Positions 15,596-23,065 of a stretch of 64,000 nt of DNA are shown in pieces. The DNA comes from Candidatus Sulfotelmatobacter sp. (GTDB lineage: Bacteria; Vulcanimicrobiota; Vulcanimicrobiia; Vulcanimicrobiales; Vulcanimicrobiaceae): positions 1-64,000 of the forward strand of contig DATJRY010000003.1 of assembly GCA_035504415.1 (NCBI GenBank), given 5' to 3'. Each line of letters opens with the position of its first letter. Position 1 is the first letter of the stretch. The position numbers and the translations under genes were made by a program. The notes under the pieces were generated by a model that ran no database searches, was not told where the DNA came from, and saw nothing but the letters and a program-made list of their open reading frames with translations.

Positions 15596-16828
15596 TCAGC
15601 CGCCGGTGCGGACGAACACGTTCCAGTACCAGACGCCCCAGGCGCCGACGATCGCCGAGTAGATGATCAGCGCGATGCCCCAGCGCGGCAGGCGGTCCTT
15701 GACCGCGATCGCCATCAGCGCGAACAGGTACGGCAAGAAATCCAGCATGTGGCGCATCCCGAACTGCACCCAGCCGTTGAGGTAGTACAAGAACGAGGGG
15801 AGCGCGACCAGACCGGTCGTGATCCACAGCGCGACGACGAGCCGGCGCGGTTGGCGCGCGAGGAGCGTCAGCACGAGCGCGGGACTGGTGAACGTCAGCG
15901 CGAGTCCTTGCGTGGCCGGCTTCACGTACGGCCACTGCACGTGCTGCAGCCACTCGACCAGTTCCGGGCCGCGGAAGAAGAACGAGTAGATCTGGTAGGG
16001 CATGTACGAGATTTGGAACGGCGAGCCGGTCGGCGCGCCCCAGCCGTCCTGGTGGTAGTAGAGCGTGTGGCCGATGTCGTCGATCGTCCCCCACATCAAT
16101 TCGTCGTAGCCGATGAACGCGACCGCCGCGCAGGCCAGCACGATGCCGAACGAGCGCAGCTGCGCGAAGCGCTGTTCGCGCGTCGGCGTGACGTCGGCGA
16201 AGGCGCCGGTCCACAGGCCCCACGCGAACAGCGGAAACGCCGCGACTTCGGGAAAGCGCGCGCCGGCCGCGAGGACGGCGCACAGGCCGACCAGCCAGCC
16301 GCGGCGCTTCCCGCACAGCTCGAGCAGCGCGCCCAGCGCGAACGCGAGCGCGGTGAGGTGCGCGAGGAACCACACGTCGCCGAGCTCGGCGCACCACCAC
16401 ACGTCGGTCCCCGCGACCAGGAACAGCGCGAGATAGACCTGCGTCGCGAGATCGCGCACGCCGAGCTTCTCGGCCAGCATCCACGCCAGCGCGACCGAGG
16501 CCGCGGCGAACAGGATCGCGACGGTCGTCTGATTCGCGTTGGGTCCCCACACCAGCACCGCGGGGATCATGAAGATCGCCGGGACCGGACCGTCGACCCC
16601 GTAGTGGTGACCGTGATAGGCCACCGCGTCCATCCAGCGGCCCGGCCAGTCGATCCACATCCGCCCGTGCAACCATGCATCGGCCACCCGGACATAATTG
16701 TTTTGCTGCGTGGAACGGAAGTGCGAGCTCAGCAGGATGACGACGAAGCTGACCGCGGCCGCGACGTAGGCACCGGGCACGCGGCGCACACCAAGCGCCA
16801 CGGTCTTCAAGCGGGACGCGAGGACCAT
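15596..16828 (-). CDS. Polytopic membrane protein, glycosyltransferase-like (ArnT/PMT-type architecture)
   Basis: 410 aa, ATG at 16828. About ten hydrophobic segments are visible, starting with VAAAVSFVVILLSS. After the first there is a short loop with RVADAWLHGRMWIDWPGR, reminiscent of the first periplasmic loop of GT-C enzymes, though a catalytic acidic pair is not certain. Later segments include VYLALFLVAGTDVWW, VALWITTGLVALPSFLYYL and IALIIYSAIVGAWGVWYW. A GT-C glycosyltransferase using a lipid-linked sugar donor is the best guess; plain hypothetical membrane protein is the safe call. Upstream lies the divergent Bax-inhibitor-like gene. Confidence 0.65.
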   Translation of the reverse strand: MVLASRLKTVALGVRRVPGAYVAAAVSFVVILLSSHFRSTQQNNYVRVADAWLHGRMWIDWPGRWMDAVAYHGHHYGVDGPVPAIFMIPAVLVWGPNANQTTVAILFAAASVALAWMLAEKLGVRDLATQVYLALFLVAGTDVWWCAELGDVWFLAHLTALAFALGALLELCGKRRGWLVGLCAVLAAGARFPEVAAFPLFAWGLWTGAFADVTPTREQRFAQLRSFGIVLACAAVAFIGYDELMWGTIDDIGHTLYYHQDGWGAPTGSPFQISYMPYQIYSFFFRGPELVEWLQHVQWPYVKPATQGLALTFTSPALVLTLLARQPRRLVVALWITTGLVALPSFLYYLNGWVQFGMRHMLDFLPYLFALMAIAVKDRLPRWGIALIIYSAIVGAWGVWYWNVFVRTGG

Positions 16829-16886
16829 CGGGGCCTGGAGATTCGAGCGTAACCGGCGACCCGCCTGGCGGGTAGTGGAGGATGTC

Positions 16887-17549
16887 ATGTACCAAACGCA
16901 GCCGCGTTTTCGCACGCTGGGACCGCAGGTCAATACGGCCGGCCTGCTGGGCCAGGTCTTCGGGATCACGGGCGTCGGCTTCCTGATCACCGCGATCGCC
17001 GCGTATCTGTTCCGCGGCATCTCGCCCGGGGCCGGCCTGATCGCGTTCATCGCGGCCTTCGCCCTGATCTTCGTGATCTCGGCGGTGCGCCGCAACCCGC
17101 AGGCGGCGCTGCTCTGGTTCTACGCCTTCACCTTCCTCGAGGGCGTCGGGCTGGCGCCGACCATCCAGCGCTACGTGCTGGCCTTCGGCCCCGACGTGGT
17201 GGTCAACGCGGCGGCGACGACGGGTGCGGGCATGCTGGCCCTGGGCTGCGTCGCGTACGCCTTCTCGGTCGACTGGCGGCGGTTCCAGGGGCTCGCGTTC
17301 GGATTGCTGCTGGCGCTGATCCTGGTCGGGATCATCTCGGTGTTCACCCACTGGGTCCACCCGACGTTCTACGCCTGGGCGACGCTGGGCGTGTTCACGC
17401 TCTACACGCTGATCGACTTCAGTCGCATCCGCGCCGGCGGCGACGGGCTGACCGCGGTCGACCTGGCGGTGTCGATCTATCTCGACGCGCTCAACATCTT
17501 CATCGCGCTGCTGCAGATCTTCGGCTCGCGCTCTTCTTCGCGCGACTGA
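16887..17549 (+). CDS. Bax inhibitor-1/YccA-family membrane protein
   Basis: 220 aa with seven predicted membrane segments. The start ATG at 16887 is preceded by GTGGAGG (16875-16881), a good Shine-Dalgarno site, so the ATG-like codons further upstream are ignored. Family marks are the FGITGVGFLITAIAAYLF segment, LLWFYAFTFLEGVGLAPTI in the middle and the C-terminal SIYLDALNIFIALLQIFG. BI-1/TMBIM proteins are pH- and calcium-sensitive channels or modulators of membrane proteases (YccA/FtsH). Which applies here cannot be told. A GC hairpin follows, then purF. Confidence 0.9.
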   Translation: MYQTQPRFRTLGPQVNTAGLLGQVFGITGVGFLITAIAAYLFRGISPGAGLIAFIAAFALIFVISAVRRNPQAALLWFYAFTFLEGVGLAPTIQRYVLAFGPDVVVNAAATTGAGMLALGCVAYAFSVDWRRFQGLAFGLLLALILVGIISVFTHWVHPTFYAWATLGVFTLYTLIDFSRIRAGGDGLTAVDLAVSIYLDALNIFIALLQIFGSRSSSRD

Positions 17550-17572
17550 AACCGGGACCGGGGGGCCCGGTT
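17550..17572. terminator. GC-rich hairpin between the BI-1 gene and purF
   Basis: AACCGGG (17550-17556) pairs with CCCGGTT (17566-17572) around a nine-base loop, directly after the TGA of the BI-1-like gene. There is no T run, so it is either a weak terminator or a processing/stabilising hairpin in the purF leader. Confidence 0.4.
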
Positions 17573-17587
17573 CGTGAACAGTAATAC

Positions 17588-19036
17588 ATGGCGCGCGCGT
17601 ACGACGAGGAAGCGGCCCAACCGGCCGGCGACGTCCTCCACGAAGCGTGCGGCATCGCCGGGGTTTACGCGCCCGGAGACGACGTCGCTCGGTTGACCTA
17701 CTTTGGCCTCTACGCCCTGCAGCACCGCGGGCAGGAGAGCGCCGGCCTGGCCGTGGGCGACGGCACGCAGATCGACGGCCACCGCGAGATGGGCCTGATC
17801 ACCGGCGTGTTCAACGAAGAGGTGCTCGGGCGGCTGCGCGGCGACGTCGCGATCGGCCATACCCGTTACTCGACCACCGGCAGCTCGGTGGTCGTCAACG
17901 CGCAGCCGTTCGTCGACGAATCGGACCTGGGGCCGTTCGCGTTCGCGCACAACGGGAACCTGACCAACGCCGACGAGCTGGCGCTGTTGCTCCCCGACGA
18001 GGCGCGGCTCGAGGCGACCTCCGACTCCGAGATCTTGGCGAAGACGATCGCCTTCGCGCCCGGACAGACCTGGACCGAGAAGATCAAGGCCGCGATGCGG
18101 CTGGCCGAAGGCGCGTACTCGGTCGTCCTGTGCACCCGCGACGCCCTGTACGGCTTCCGCGATCCGTGGGGCGTGCGGCCGCTGTGCATCGGGACCTACG
18201 GCGAAGCCGGCTACATGCTGGCCTCGGAGTCGTGCGCGCTGGCGACCGTCGGCGCGCACTACTTGCGCGAGATCGCGGCCGGTGAGGTCGTGCTGATCGA
18301 CGAGGACGGGATTCGCACCGAGCACACCGAGATCGTCAAGCCGCCGGCGCTGTGCATGTTCGAGTACATCTACTTCGCGCGGCCGGACTCGGTGCTCAGC
18401 GGCCGTTCGATCTACATGGCGCGCTACGAGATGGGACGCGCGCTGGCGCGCGAGCATCCCGTCGACGCCGACGTGGTGATGGCCGTGCCGGACAGCGCGA
18501 TCCCGGGCGGGATCGGCTTCGCCGCCGAGAGCGGTCTGCCGTACGTCGAAGGGCTGATCAAGAACCGTTACATCGGCCGCACCTTCATCAGCCCCGACCA
18601 GAAGATGCGCAGCCAGGGCGTGCAGCTCAAGTTCAACCCGATCGTCGAGAACCTGCGCGGCCAGCGGGTCGTCGTCGTCGACGACTCGATCGTGCGCGGC
18701 ACGACGACGCCGCGCATCGTCTCGCTGCTGCGCGACGCCGGCGCGCGCGAGGTGCATTTGCGCATCACCTCGCCGCCGATCGTGCACCCGTGTTACCTCG
18801 GCGTCGACATGGCGACGTACGCCGAGCTGATCGCCGCCAACCTGAGCGTCGAACAGATCTGCGAACGCGTCGGCGCCGATTCGCTGGGCTACCTGAGCAT
18901 CGAGCATCTGGTCAGTGCGACCGGGCGCGATCGCAGCGATTTCTGCCTGGGTTGCCTGACGGGGCGCTACCCGAGCGTCCCGGCCGTCTCGTTGGGCGGC
19001 GTTCAGGCCGATCGCCAACCCGCGCTCAAAGCATAA
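17588..19036 (+). CDS. purF: Amidophosphoribosyltransferase (glutamine PRPP amidotransferase)
   Basis: 482 aa, committed first step of purine synthesis (PRPP + Gln to phosphoribosylamine). It starts with a 20-residue stretch before CGIAGVY; in the Bacillus-type enzyme such a propeptide is removed so that Cys becomes the N-terminal nucleophile. The phosphoribosyl-binding motif is VVVVDDSIVRGTT near residue 360. Cys residues in ALCMFEYIYF, in VHPCYLG and in FCLGCLTGRYP match the ligands of the 4Fe-4S cluster of Bacillus PurF, implying oxygen sensitivity. It is monocistronic by appearance, with a hairpin upstream and a convergent gene downstream. Confidence 0.97.
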   Translation: MARAYDEEAAQPAGDVLHEACGIAGVYAPGDDVARLTYFGLYALQHRGQESAGLAVGDGTQIDGHREMGLITGVFNEEVLGRLRGDVAIGHTRYSTTGSSVVVNAQPFVDESDLGPFAFAHNGNLTNADELALLLPDEARLEATSDSEILAKTIAFAPGQTWTEKIKAAMRLAEGAYSVVLCTRDALYGFRDPWGVRPLCIGTYGEAGYMLASESCALATVGAHYLREIAAGEVVLIDEDGIRTEHTEIVKPPALCMFEYIYFARPDSVLSGRSIYMARYEMGRALAREHPVDADVVMAVPDSAIPGGIGFAAESGLPYVEGLIKNRYIGRTFISPDQKMRSQGVQLKFNPIVENLRGQRVVVVDDSIVRGTTTPRIVSLLRDAGAREVHLRITSPPIVHPCYLGVDMATYAELIAANLSVEQICERVGADSLGYLSIEHLVSATGRDRSDFCLGCLTGRYPSVPAVSLGGVQADRQPALKA

Positions 19037-19049
19037 GGGAAAGCGTCAG

Positions 19050-19859
19050 TCACGTTCGGGGCAAGTTCGCGATGATCGTGTCCGTGAATTTTTGATCGGG
19101 CAGCTGCGTACCGGTTTGGACCGGTTGCCCGTTCTGCTTGATCATGCGCTTCTGGAGGTCGTAGGGGAAGGTGTAGAGCATCACGCCGCCTTTCGGCTCG
19201 TACTTGGCAAACGTCGCGACGTCGCCGATCGGCGTGAACTTGGAGTTGGCCGGATTCATGCAGCACACGCCGATGACAAGCTTCGACCATCCCCCAATCA
19301 GGGCCGCGTACTGCTTGCACCGTGCGATCGTCTGGTCGTATCCCGGATAAGGCGAGTAGTCCATCGTCGTCACATAATCGAGGTACGGCGCGACTTGCTT
19401 CAACAGGTCTTGGCATCCGAATAGCCACGCGTCGTAGACGGGAAGCGTGAGGATCGCACTGGGCAGGGCGCTGCGCAGTCGTTGGACGACGAGCCCGAAC
19501 GAGCTGTCGGCGGACGGCGGTTCGTAGTCGAGATCGACGCCGTCGACCTTCCAGTTCTGGACGGCGTCGACGATCGCGCCGACGAGCGTATCGACCTGGT
19601 CGGCGGGAACAGTCCCGAGCCGCGAGCCGAGGACCGAGAGCAAGACCTTCGTCCCGCGCGCGCGCAACTCGTCGATCCATTGCTGGAGCTGCGCTTGCGG
19701 GTACACTGCCGTCACGTCGCCGAAGCCCAGCGTGTAGTCGGGCTGGATCCCGATGAACGCGAAGGGGACGATCGTCGCCCGCGCCGGGATCGTATTGGGA
19801 GTCGGCAGCGGCGACTGATACTCGCCGATCCAGTAGCAGACGAAAACCTCGTTCGCCAT
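19050..19859 (-). CDS. Glycoside hydrolase family 18-like protein (chitinase-like)
   Basis: 269 aa, start ATG at 19859 (MANEVFVCYWIGEY). The catalytic signature DGVDLDYEPP gives the DxxDxDxE acid of GH18, and VTTMDYSPY later in the chain fits the MDY strand of the TIM barrel. No signal peptide is visible with this start, and the alternative upstream ATG at 19904 adds only a charged stretch, so secretion is uncertain. Substrate could be chitin or another GlcNAc polymer. An inverted repeat overlaps the ribosome-binding site. The gene converges on purF with 13 bases between stop codons. Confidence 0.8.
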   Translation of the reverse strand: MANEVFVCYWIGEYQSPLPTPNTIPARATIVPFAFIGIQPDYTLGFGDVTAVYPQAQLQQWIDELRARGTKVLLSVLGSRLGTVPADQVDTLVGAIVDAVQNWKVDGVDLDYEPPSADSSFGLVVQRLRSALPSAILTLPVYDAWLFGCQDLLKQVAPYLDYVTTMDYSPYPGYDQTIARCKQYAALIGGWSKLVIGVCCMNPANSKFTPIGDVATFAKYEPKGGVMLYTFPYDLQKRMIKQNGQPVQTGTQLPDQKFTDTIIANLPRT

Positions 19860-19865
19860 GTCCAC

Positions 19866-19898
19866 ACCCTCCGACGGCGGCGATTCGCGCCGTCGGAG
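19866..19898 (-). promoter_or_regulatory. Hairpin overlapping the GH18 Shine-Dalgarno site
   Basis: CTCCGACGGCG (19869-19879) and CGCCGTCGGAG (19888-19898) form a perfect 11-bp stem with an 8-base loop. On the minus strand its 3' arm ends in CGGAG followed by GG, so the likely ribosome site GGAGG sits half inside the stem, about 7 bases before the ATG at 19859. This could hold translation off until melted or bound; alternatively it is an operator for a dimeric repressor. Confidence 0.5.
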
Positions 19899-19926
19899 CC
19901 GCATCCTGCGGAAGGCGAATTAAGCC

Positions 19927-20487
19927 CTAACCGGCGCGGTCGATCGCGCCGAGCAGCTCGGCGGTGGTCGCGGTTTCGCCCAAGCGCGGGAAGATGCGCT
20001 CGACGCTGTTGGCGTGTGCGTCGGGGTTGAGGTCGGTCATCGCGTCGGTCGCCAGCACGACGTGATAGCCGTGCGCGTACGCTTCACGCGCGGTCGACTC
20101 GACGCCGATGCTGGTCGCGACGCCGGCCAGGACGATCTGCGTCGCGCCGAGCTTGCGCAGCTCCGCGTCGAGCGCCGTGCCGTGAAAGGCGCCCCAGCTC
20201 CGCTTCGTGACCAGCACGTCTTTCGGCTGCGCGTCCAGCTCGGGGACGAGCTCGGCCCAGTCGGGTGCCGGTGCCGCGCTCAAGCGCTGCGCTTGCGTGC
20301 GCCCTGACGGTACGGCGGTGACGTTGACGAGCACGACCGGCCAGCCGCGCCGGCGGAACGCGCGCGCCAGCTCGGCGGCGTTGTGGACGACCGGCTCGAT
20401 CGGGTGCACGGTGGGGTAGGAGACGATCCCTTTTTGCAGGTCGATCACGACCAGTGCGGGCGTCCGGTCGAGCGCGCTGAGCGGCAT
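19927..20487 (-). CDS. Isochorismatase-like hydrolase fold protein lacking the catalytic Cys (YecD-like)
   Basis: 186 aa, ATG at 20487. The fold is recognisable from ALVVIDLQKGI (catalytic-Asp position), TKRSWGAFHGTALDAEL (Lys position) and LAGVATSIGVESTAREA. In active cysteine hydrolases the last motif has a nucleophilic Cys (TNVCVE-type). Here the position is Gly, as in E. coli YecD. It is therefore probably a non-hydrolytic or unknown-chemistry member. It lies 3 bases downstream of the DHA2 transporter and is the last gene of the MarR-controlled operon. Confidence 0.85.
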   Translation of the reverse strand: MPLSALDRTPALVVIDLQKGIVSYPTVHPIEPVVHNAAELARAFRRRGWPVVLVNVTAVPSGRTQAQRLSAAPAPDWAELVPELDAQPKDVLVTKRSWGAFHGTALDAELRKLGATQIVLAGVATSIGVESTAREAYAHGYHVVLATDAMTDLNPDAHANSVERIFPRLGETATTAELLGAIDRAG

Positions 20488-20490
20488 GTT

Positions 20491-22179
20491 CTAGATTCCT
20501 TCCTCTGCGAATGCGGGGGCGACGTAGCGGCCGCCGCGCAACAACGAGGCGACGGCGGCGAGGACCGACAGCGCGGCGGCGAAGCCGAACGCGATCAGCA
20601 AGCCCTGATGGAACGGTGCGGTGATCAGGTGGGGGAAAAACGTCTTGCCGGTCACGATGCGGACGTGCGCGGACGAGAGCGTGCGCAGCGTTCCGCTCGG
20701 CGCGAGCAGTTGCTCGACCGGATTGACGCCCAACAGCGCCGCGAACAGCGAGGAGACCGGCGGCAGCGCGGCGACGTGCTGCGCGACCGCGGCCGGCACG
20801 CCTTCGCTCTCCAGCCCGTGCGCGAACGCCGTCGGCAGGCTGCCGGCGAGCCCGACGATCATCAGCGAGAAGAAGATGCCGATCGAGAGCAAGCGGCCGG
20901 CGTTCATGAACGTCGCGCGCATGCCGGAGGCGACGCCGCGCTCGTCGGCGGGGACGCTGCTCATGATCGCGGCGGTGTTGGGCGCCGCGAACATGCCCAT
21001 CCCGATGCCGTTCAGCGTGATCAGCAGCGCGAACGCCCAGTACGGGAAGTCGATCGGCAGCCACAGCAGGCCGACGAAGCTCGCGGCCGACACCAGCGCG
21101 CCTGCCGTCGCGAACGTGCGCGCGCCGAAGCGATCGGAGAGCATTCCCGAGAGCGGTCCGGCAATCAGGAAGCCGACCGTCAAGGGAAGCAGGTAGATGC
21201 CGCCCCACAGCGGCGTCTGGGCGTAGTCGTAGCCGTGCTGCGGCAGCCAAATGCCCTGCAGCCAGATCACCAGCATGAACTGGATGCCGCCGCGCGCGAT
21301 CGACGCGGCGAGCAGCGCGACGTTGCCGGCCGTGAAGGCGCGGATGCGGAACAGGTCGAGCCGGAACATCGGCTCGGCGACGCTGCGCTCGATGAACGCG
21401 AAGGCGATCAGCAGCAACGTGCCGCCGGCGAGCAGCGCCAGCGTCAGCGGACTGGTCCACCCCATGGGATGATCCTTGTACGGATGGATACCGTCGGTGA
21501 TCCCGATCAGCAGCGCGCTCAAGCCGACGCCGAAGGTGAGGTTTCCCCACCAGTCGATGCGCTCGCGTTGCCGCACGCCGGTGTCGCGCAGCTTGAGATA
21601 GGCCCAGATCGTTCCCCAGATGCCGACCGGAACGTTGATCCAGAAGATCGCGCGCCAATCGAACTCGGCCAGCACGCCGCCGAGCACCAGGCCGATGAAC
21701 ATACCGGCGAGTCCGGCGACCTGGTTGATCCCGAGCGCGAAGCCACGACGGTTGGCGGGAAACGCGTCGGTCAGGATCGCGGCGGAGTTCGCGGTCAGCA
21801 TCGAACCGCCCAGCGCTTGCAGCATGCGCCAGCCGATCAGCCAGTCGGCGCCGCTCGCGCCGCGAAACGGGTCGAACGAGAGCATGATCGACCCGAAGGT
21901 GAAGATCACGAACCCCGCGTTGTACATGCGCACGCGGCCGTACATGTCGCCGAGCCGCCCGAGCGTGACGACCAGCACCGACTGCACGAGCAGATAGCCC
22001 ATGATCATCCACAGCAGGTAGCCGATGTTGCCCGGCGCGAGCGGGTCGAGCTGGATGCCGCGAAAGATCGCCGGCAGCGAGATGATGACGATCGACCCGT
22101 CGAGCGCCGACATGAAGACCGCCAGCGTGGTGTTCGACAGCGCCACCCACGCGTAGCGGTCGGTCTTCGTCTCGCTCAC
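20491..22179 (-). CDS. DHA2-type major facilitator drug exporter (EmrB/QacA-like, 14 TM)
   Basis: 562 aa, ATG at 22179, overlapping the MarR stop by 4 bases. It begins with WVALSNTTLAVFMSALDGSIVIISLP, the motif D1 region of 14-TM DHA2 exporters, followed by LGRLGDMYGRVRMYNAG (motif A) and about 14 hydrophobic segments in total. DHA2 members use the proton gradient to expel drugs, dyes or bile-salt-like compounds. Being cotranscribed with a MarR repressor suggests substrate-induced expression. No periplasmic adaptor gene is adjacent, so it probably works alone in the inner membrane. Confidence 0.92.
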   Translation of the reverse strand: MSETKTDRYAWVALSNTTLAVFMSALDGSIVIISLPAIFRGIQLDPLAPGNIGYLLWMIMGYLLVQSVLVVTLGRLGDMYGRVRMYNAGFVIFTFGSIMLSFDPFRGASGADWLIGWRMLQALGGSMLTANSAAILTDAFPANRRGFALGINQVAGLAGMFIGLVLGGVLAEFDWRAIFWINVPVGIWGTIWAYLKLRDTGVRQRERIDWWGNLTFGVGLSALLIGITDGIHPYKDHPMGWTSPLTLALLAGGTLLLIAFAFIERSVAEPMFRLDLFRIRAFTAGNVALLAASIARGGIQFMLVIWLQGIWLPQHGYDYAQTPLWGGIYLLPLTVGFLIAGPLSGMLSDRFGARTFATAGALVSAASFVGLLWLPIDFPYWAFALLITLNGIGMGMFAAPNTAAIMSSVPADERGVASGMRATFMNAGRLLSIGIFFSLMIVGLAGSLPTAFAHGLESEGVPAAVAQHVAALPPVSSLFAALLGVNPVEQLLAPSGTLRTLSSAHVRIVTGKTFFPHLITAPFHQGLLIAFGFAAALSVLAAVASLLRGGRYVAPAFAEEGI

Positions 22180-22613
22180 AGGTGTTGCGCCAACCGTTCC
22201 AGCAGCGGCGCCGCGTCGGCGAGCGTCCGCAACTCGGCGGGCGTGAAGCCGTCCTCTAGTGCGCGCGCCAGTAGAGACACGCGTTCCGAGCGTCGATTGC
22301 GCACGACGTCCCGCCCGGCGCCGGTGATGGAGACGACGACGCGCCGGCCGTCGTCCGGGTCCGGCTTGCGAGCGACCAGGCCGCGCGCCTCGAGCGCCGC
22401 GAGCGTCGCGCCCATCGACTGGGAGCTGATCTGCTCGAGCTTGGCCAGCTCGGTCACCGTCGTCGGGCCGCAGCGCTCGAGGCGCGAGAGGGCGGAGGTT
22501 TCGGGCAGCGTCAGCTCCTCGCTGGCCTGTGCCTGCCGAAGCCGCCGCACGAGCACGCCGAGCCCGACCCGCAGCGCCGCCGCGACATCGCCTGCACTCG
22601 GGGGAGATTTCAC
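22176..22613 (-). CDS. MarR-family transcriptional regulator
   Basis: 145 aa, GTG start at 22613 overlapping the upstream TGA (GTGA). It has a winged helix-turn-helix: ETSALSRLERCGPTTVTELAK, ISSQSMGATLAALEARGLV as the recognition helix, then KPDPDDGRRVVVSITGAG as the wing, and a C-terminal dimerisation helix. It probably represses its own operon (small Cys-motif protein, MarR, DHA2 exporter, isochorismatase-like) and is released by a phenolic or drug ligand. No operator was recognised upstream of the first gene. Confidence 0.9.
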   Translation of the reverse strand: MKSPPSAGDVAAALRVGLGVLVRRLRQAQASEELTLPETSALSRLERCGPTTVTELAKLEQISSQSMGATLAALEARGLVARKPDPDDGRRVVVSITGAGRDVVRNRRSERVSLLARALEDGFTPAELRTLADAAPLLERLAQHL

Positions 22614-22996
22614 GATGCTAAGTCTAAACTACGAAGGTCAGACTTTGCAACTGCCTTGAATTGCAGCCGGGGTGACCGGAAGCCCCAAGACTGGCGCTGC
22701 ACCGACGAGTCGGCGATCAGACGTCCGACGAACGGGAATTGACCGCTGTACAGAGCGAGACCGGTGGAACCGTCGACCAGGTACATCGTCGTCTCAATCG
22801 CCTTGGAGACGTCGATCCCAATCGTCTCGCAAGCGACGAGCACGTCGCGCTCGAGCCATTTCGACTCGAATGCCGCAGCGTAGTTCCTGCAACCGCGACA
22901 CCTGCAACCGTCCCCGGCGAAGTCGAGGTATGCGACCGCTGTCGCAGCGGGGTCATACGCGACGATCTCGCCGTTTGGACCGGTCAGGCGCTGCAT
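22610..22996 (-). CDS. Conserved small protein with a CxCxxC motif, first gene of the MarR operon
   Basis: 128 aa, ATG at 22996. The distinctive part is DGCRCRGCRNYAAA near residue 30, followed by LGIDVSKAIE-type text (here IGIDVSKAIETT) and YSGQFPFVGRL. I recall a family of uncharacterised bacterial proteins with a C-C-x-C-R-N-W motif and a G-x-F-x-F-V-G strand, but no function. The three clustered Cys could bind zinc or iron. The stop is fused to the marR start (GTGA), so synthesis of the two is coupled. The codons in the last third are less GC-rich than the neighbours. Confidence 0.7.
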   Translation of the reverse strand: MQRLTGPNGEIVAYDPAATAVAYLDFAGDGCRCRGCRNYAAAFESKWLERDVLVACETIGIDVSKAIETTMYLVDGSTGLALYSGQFPFVGRLIADSSVQRQSWGFRSPRLQFKAVAKSDLRSLDLAS

Positions 22997-23065
22997 GTGC
23001 GGACCTCCGGCGCTCTTGGTCCGCTCATCCTGCCGGTCCGTCGTTCGCGTCCTCGAGAAGGCAGG

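Noticed and set aside
20383-22659. 758-aa open frame antisense to the MFS/MarR operon
   Set aside because: Composition typical of shadow frames; real operon on the minus strand has clear family motifs.
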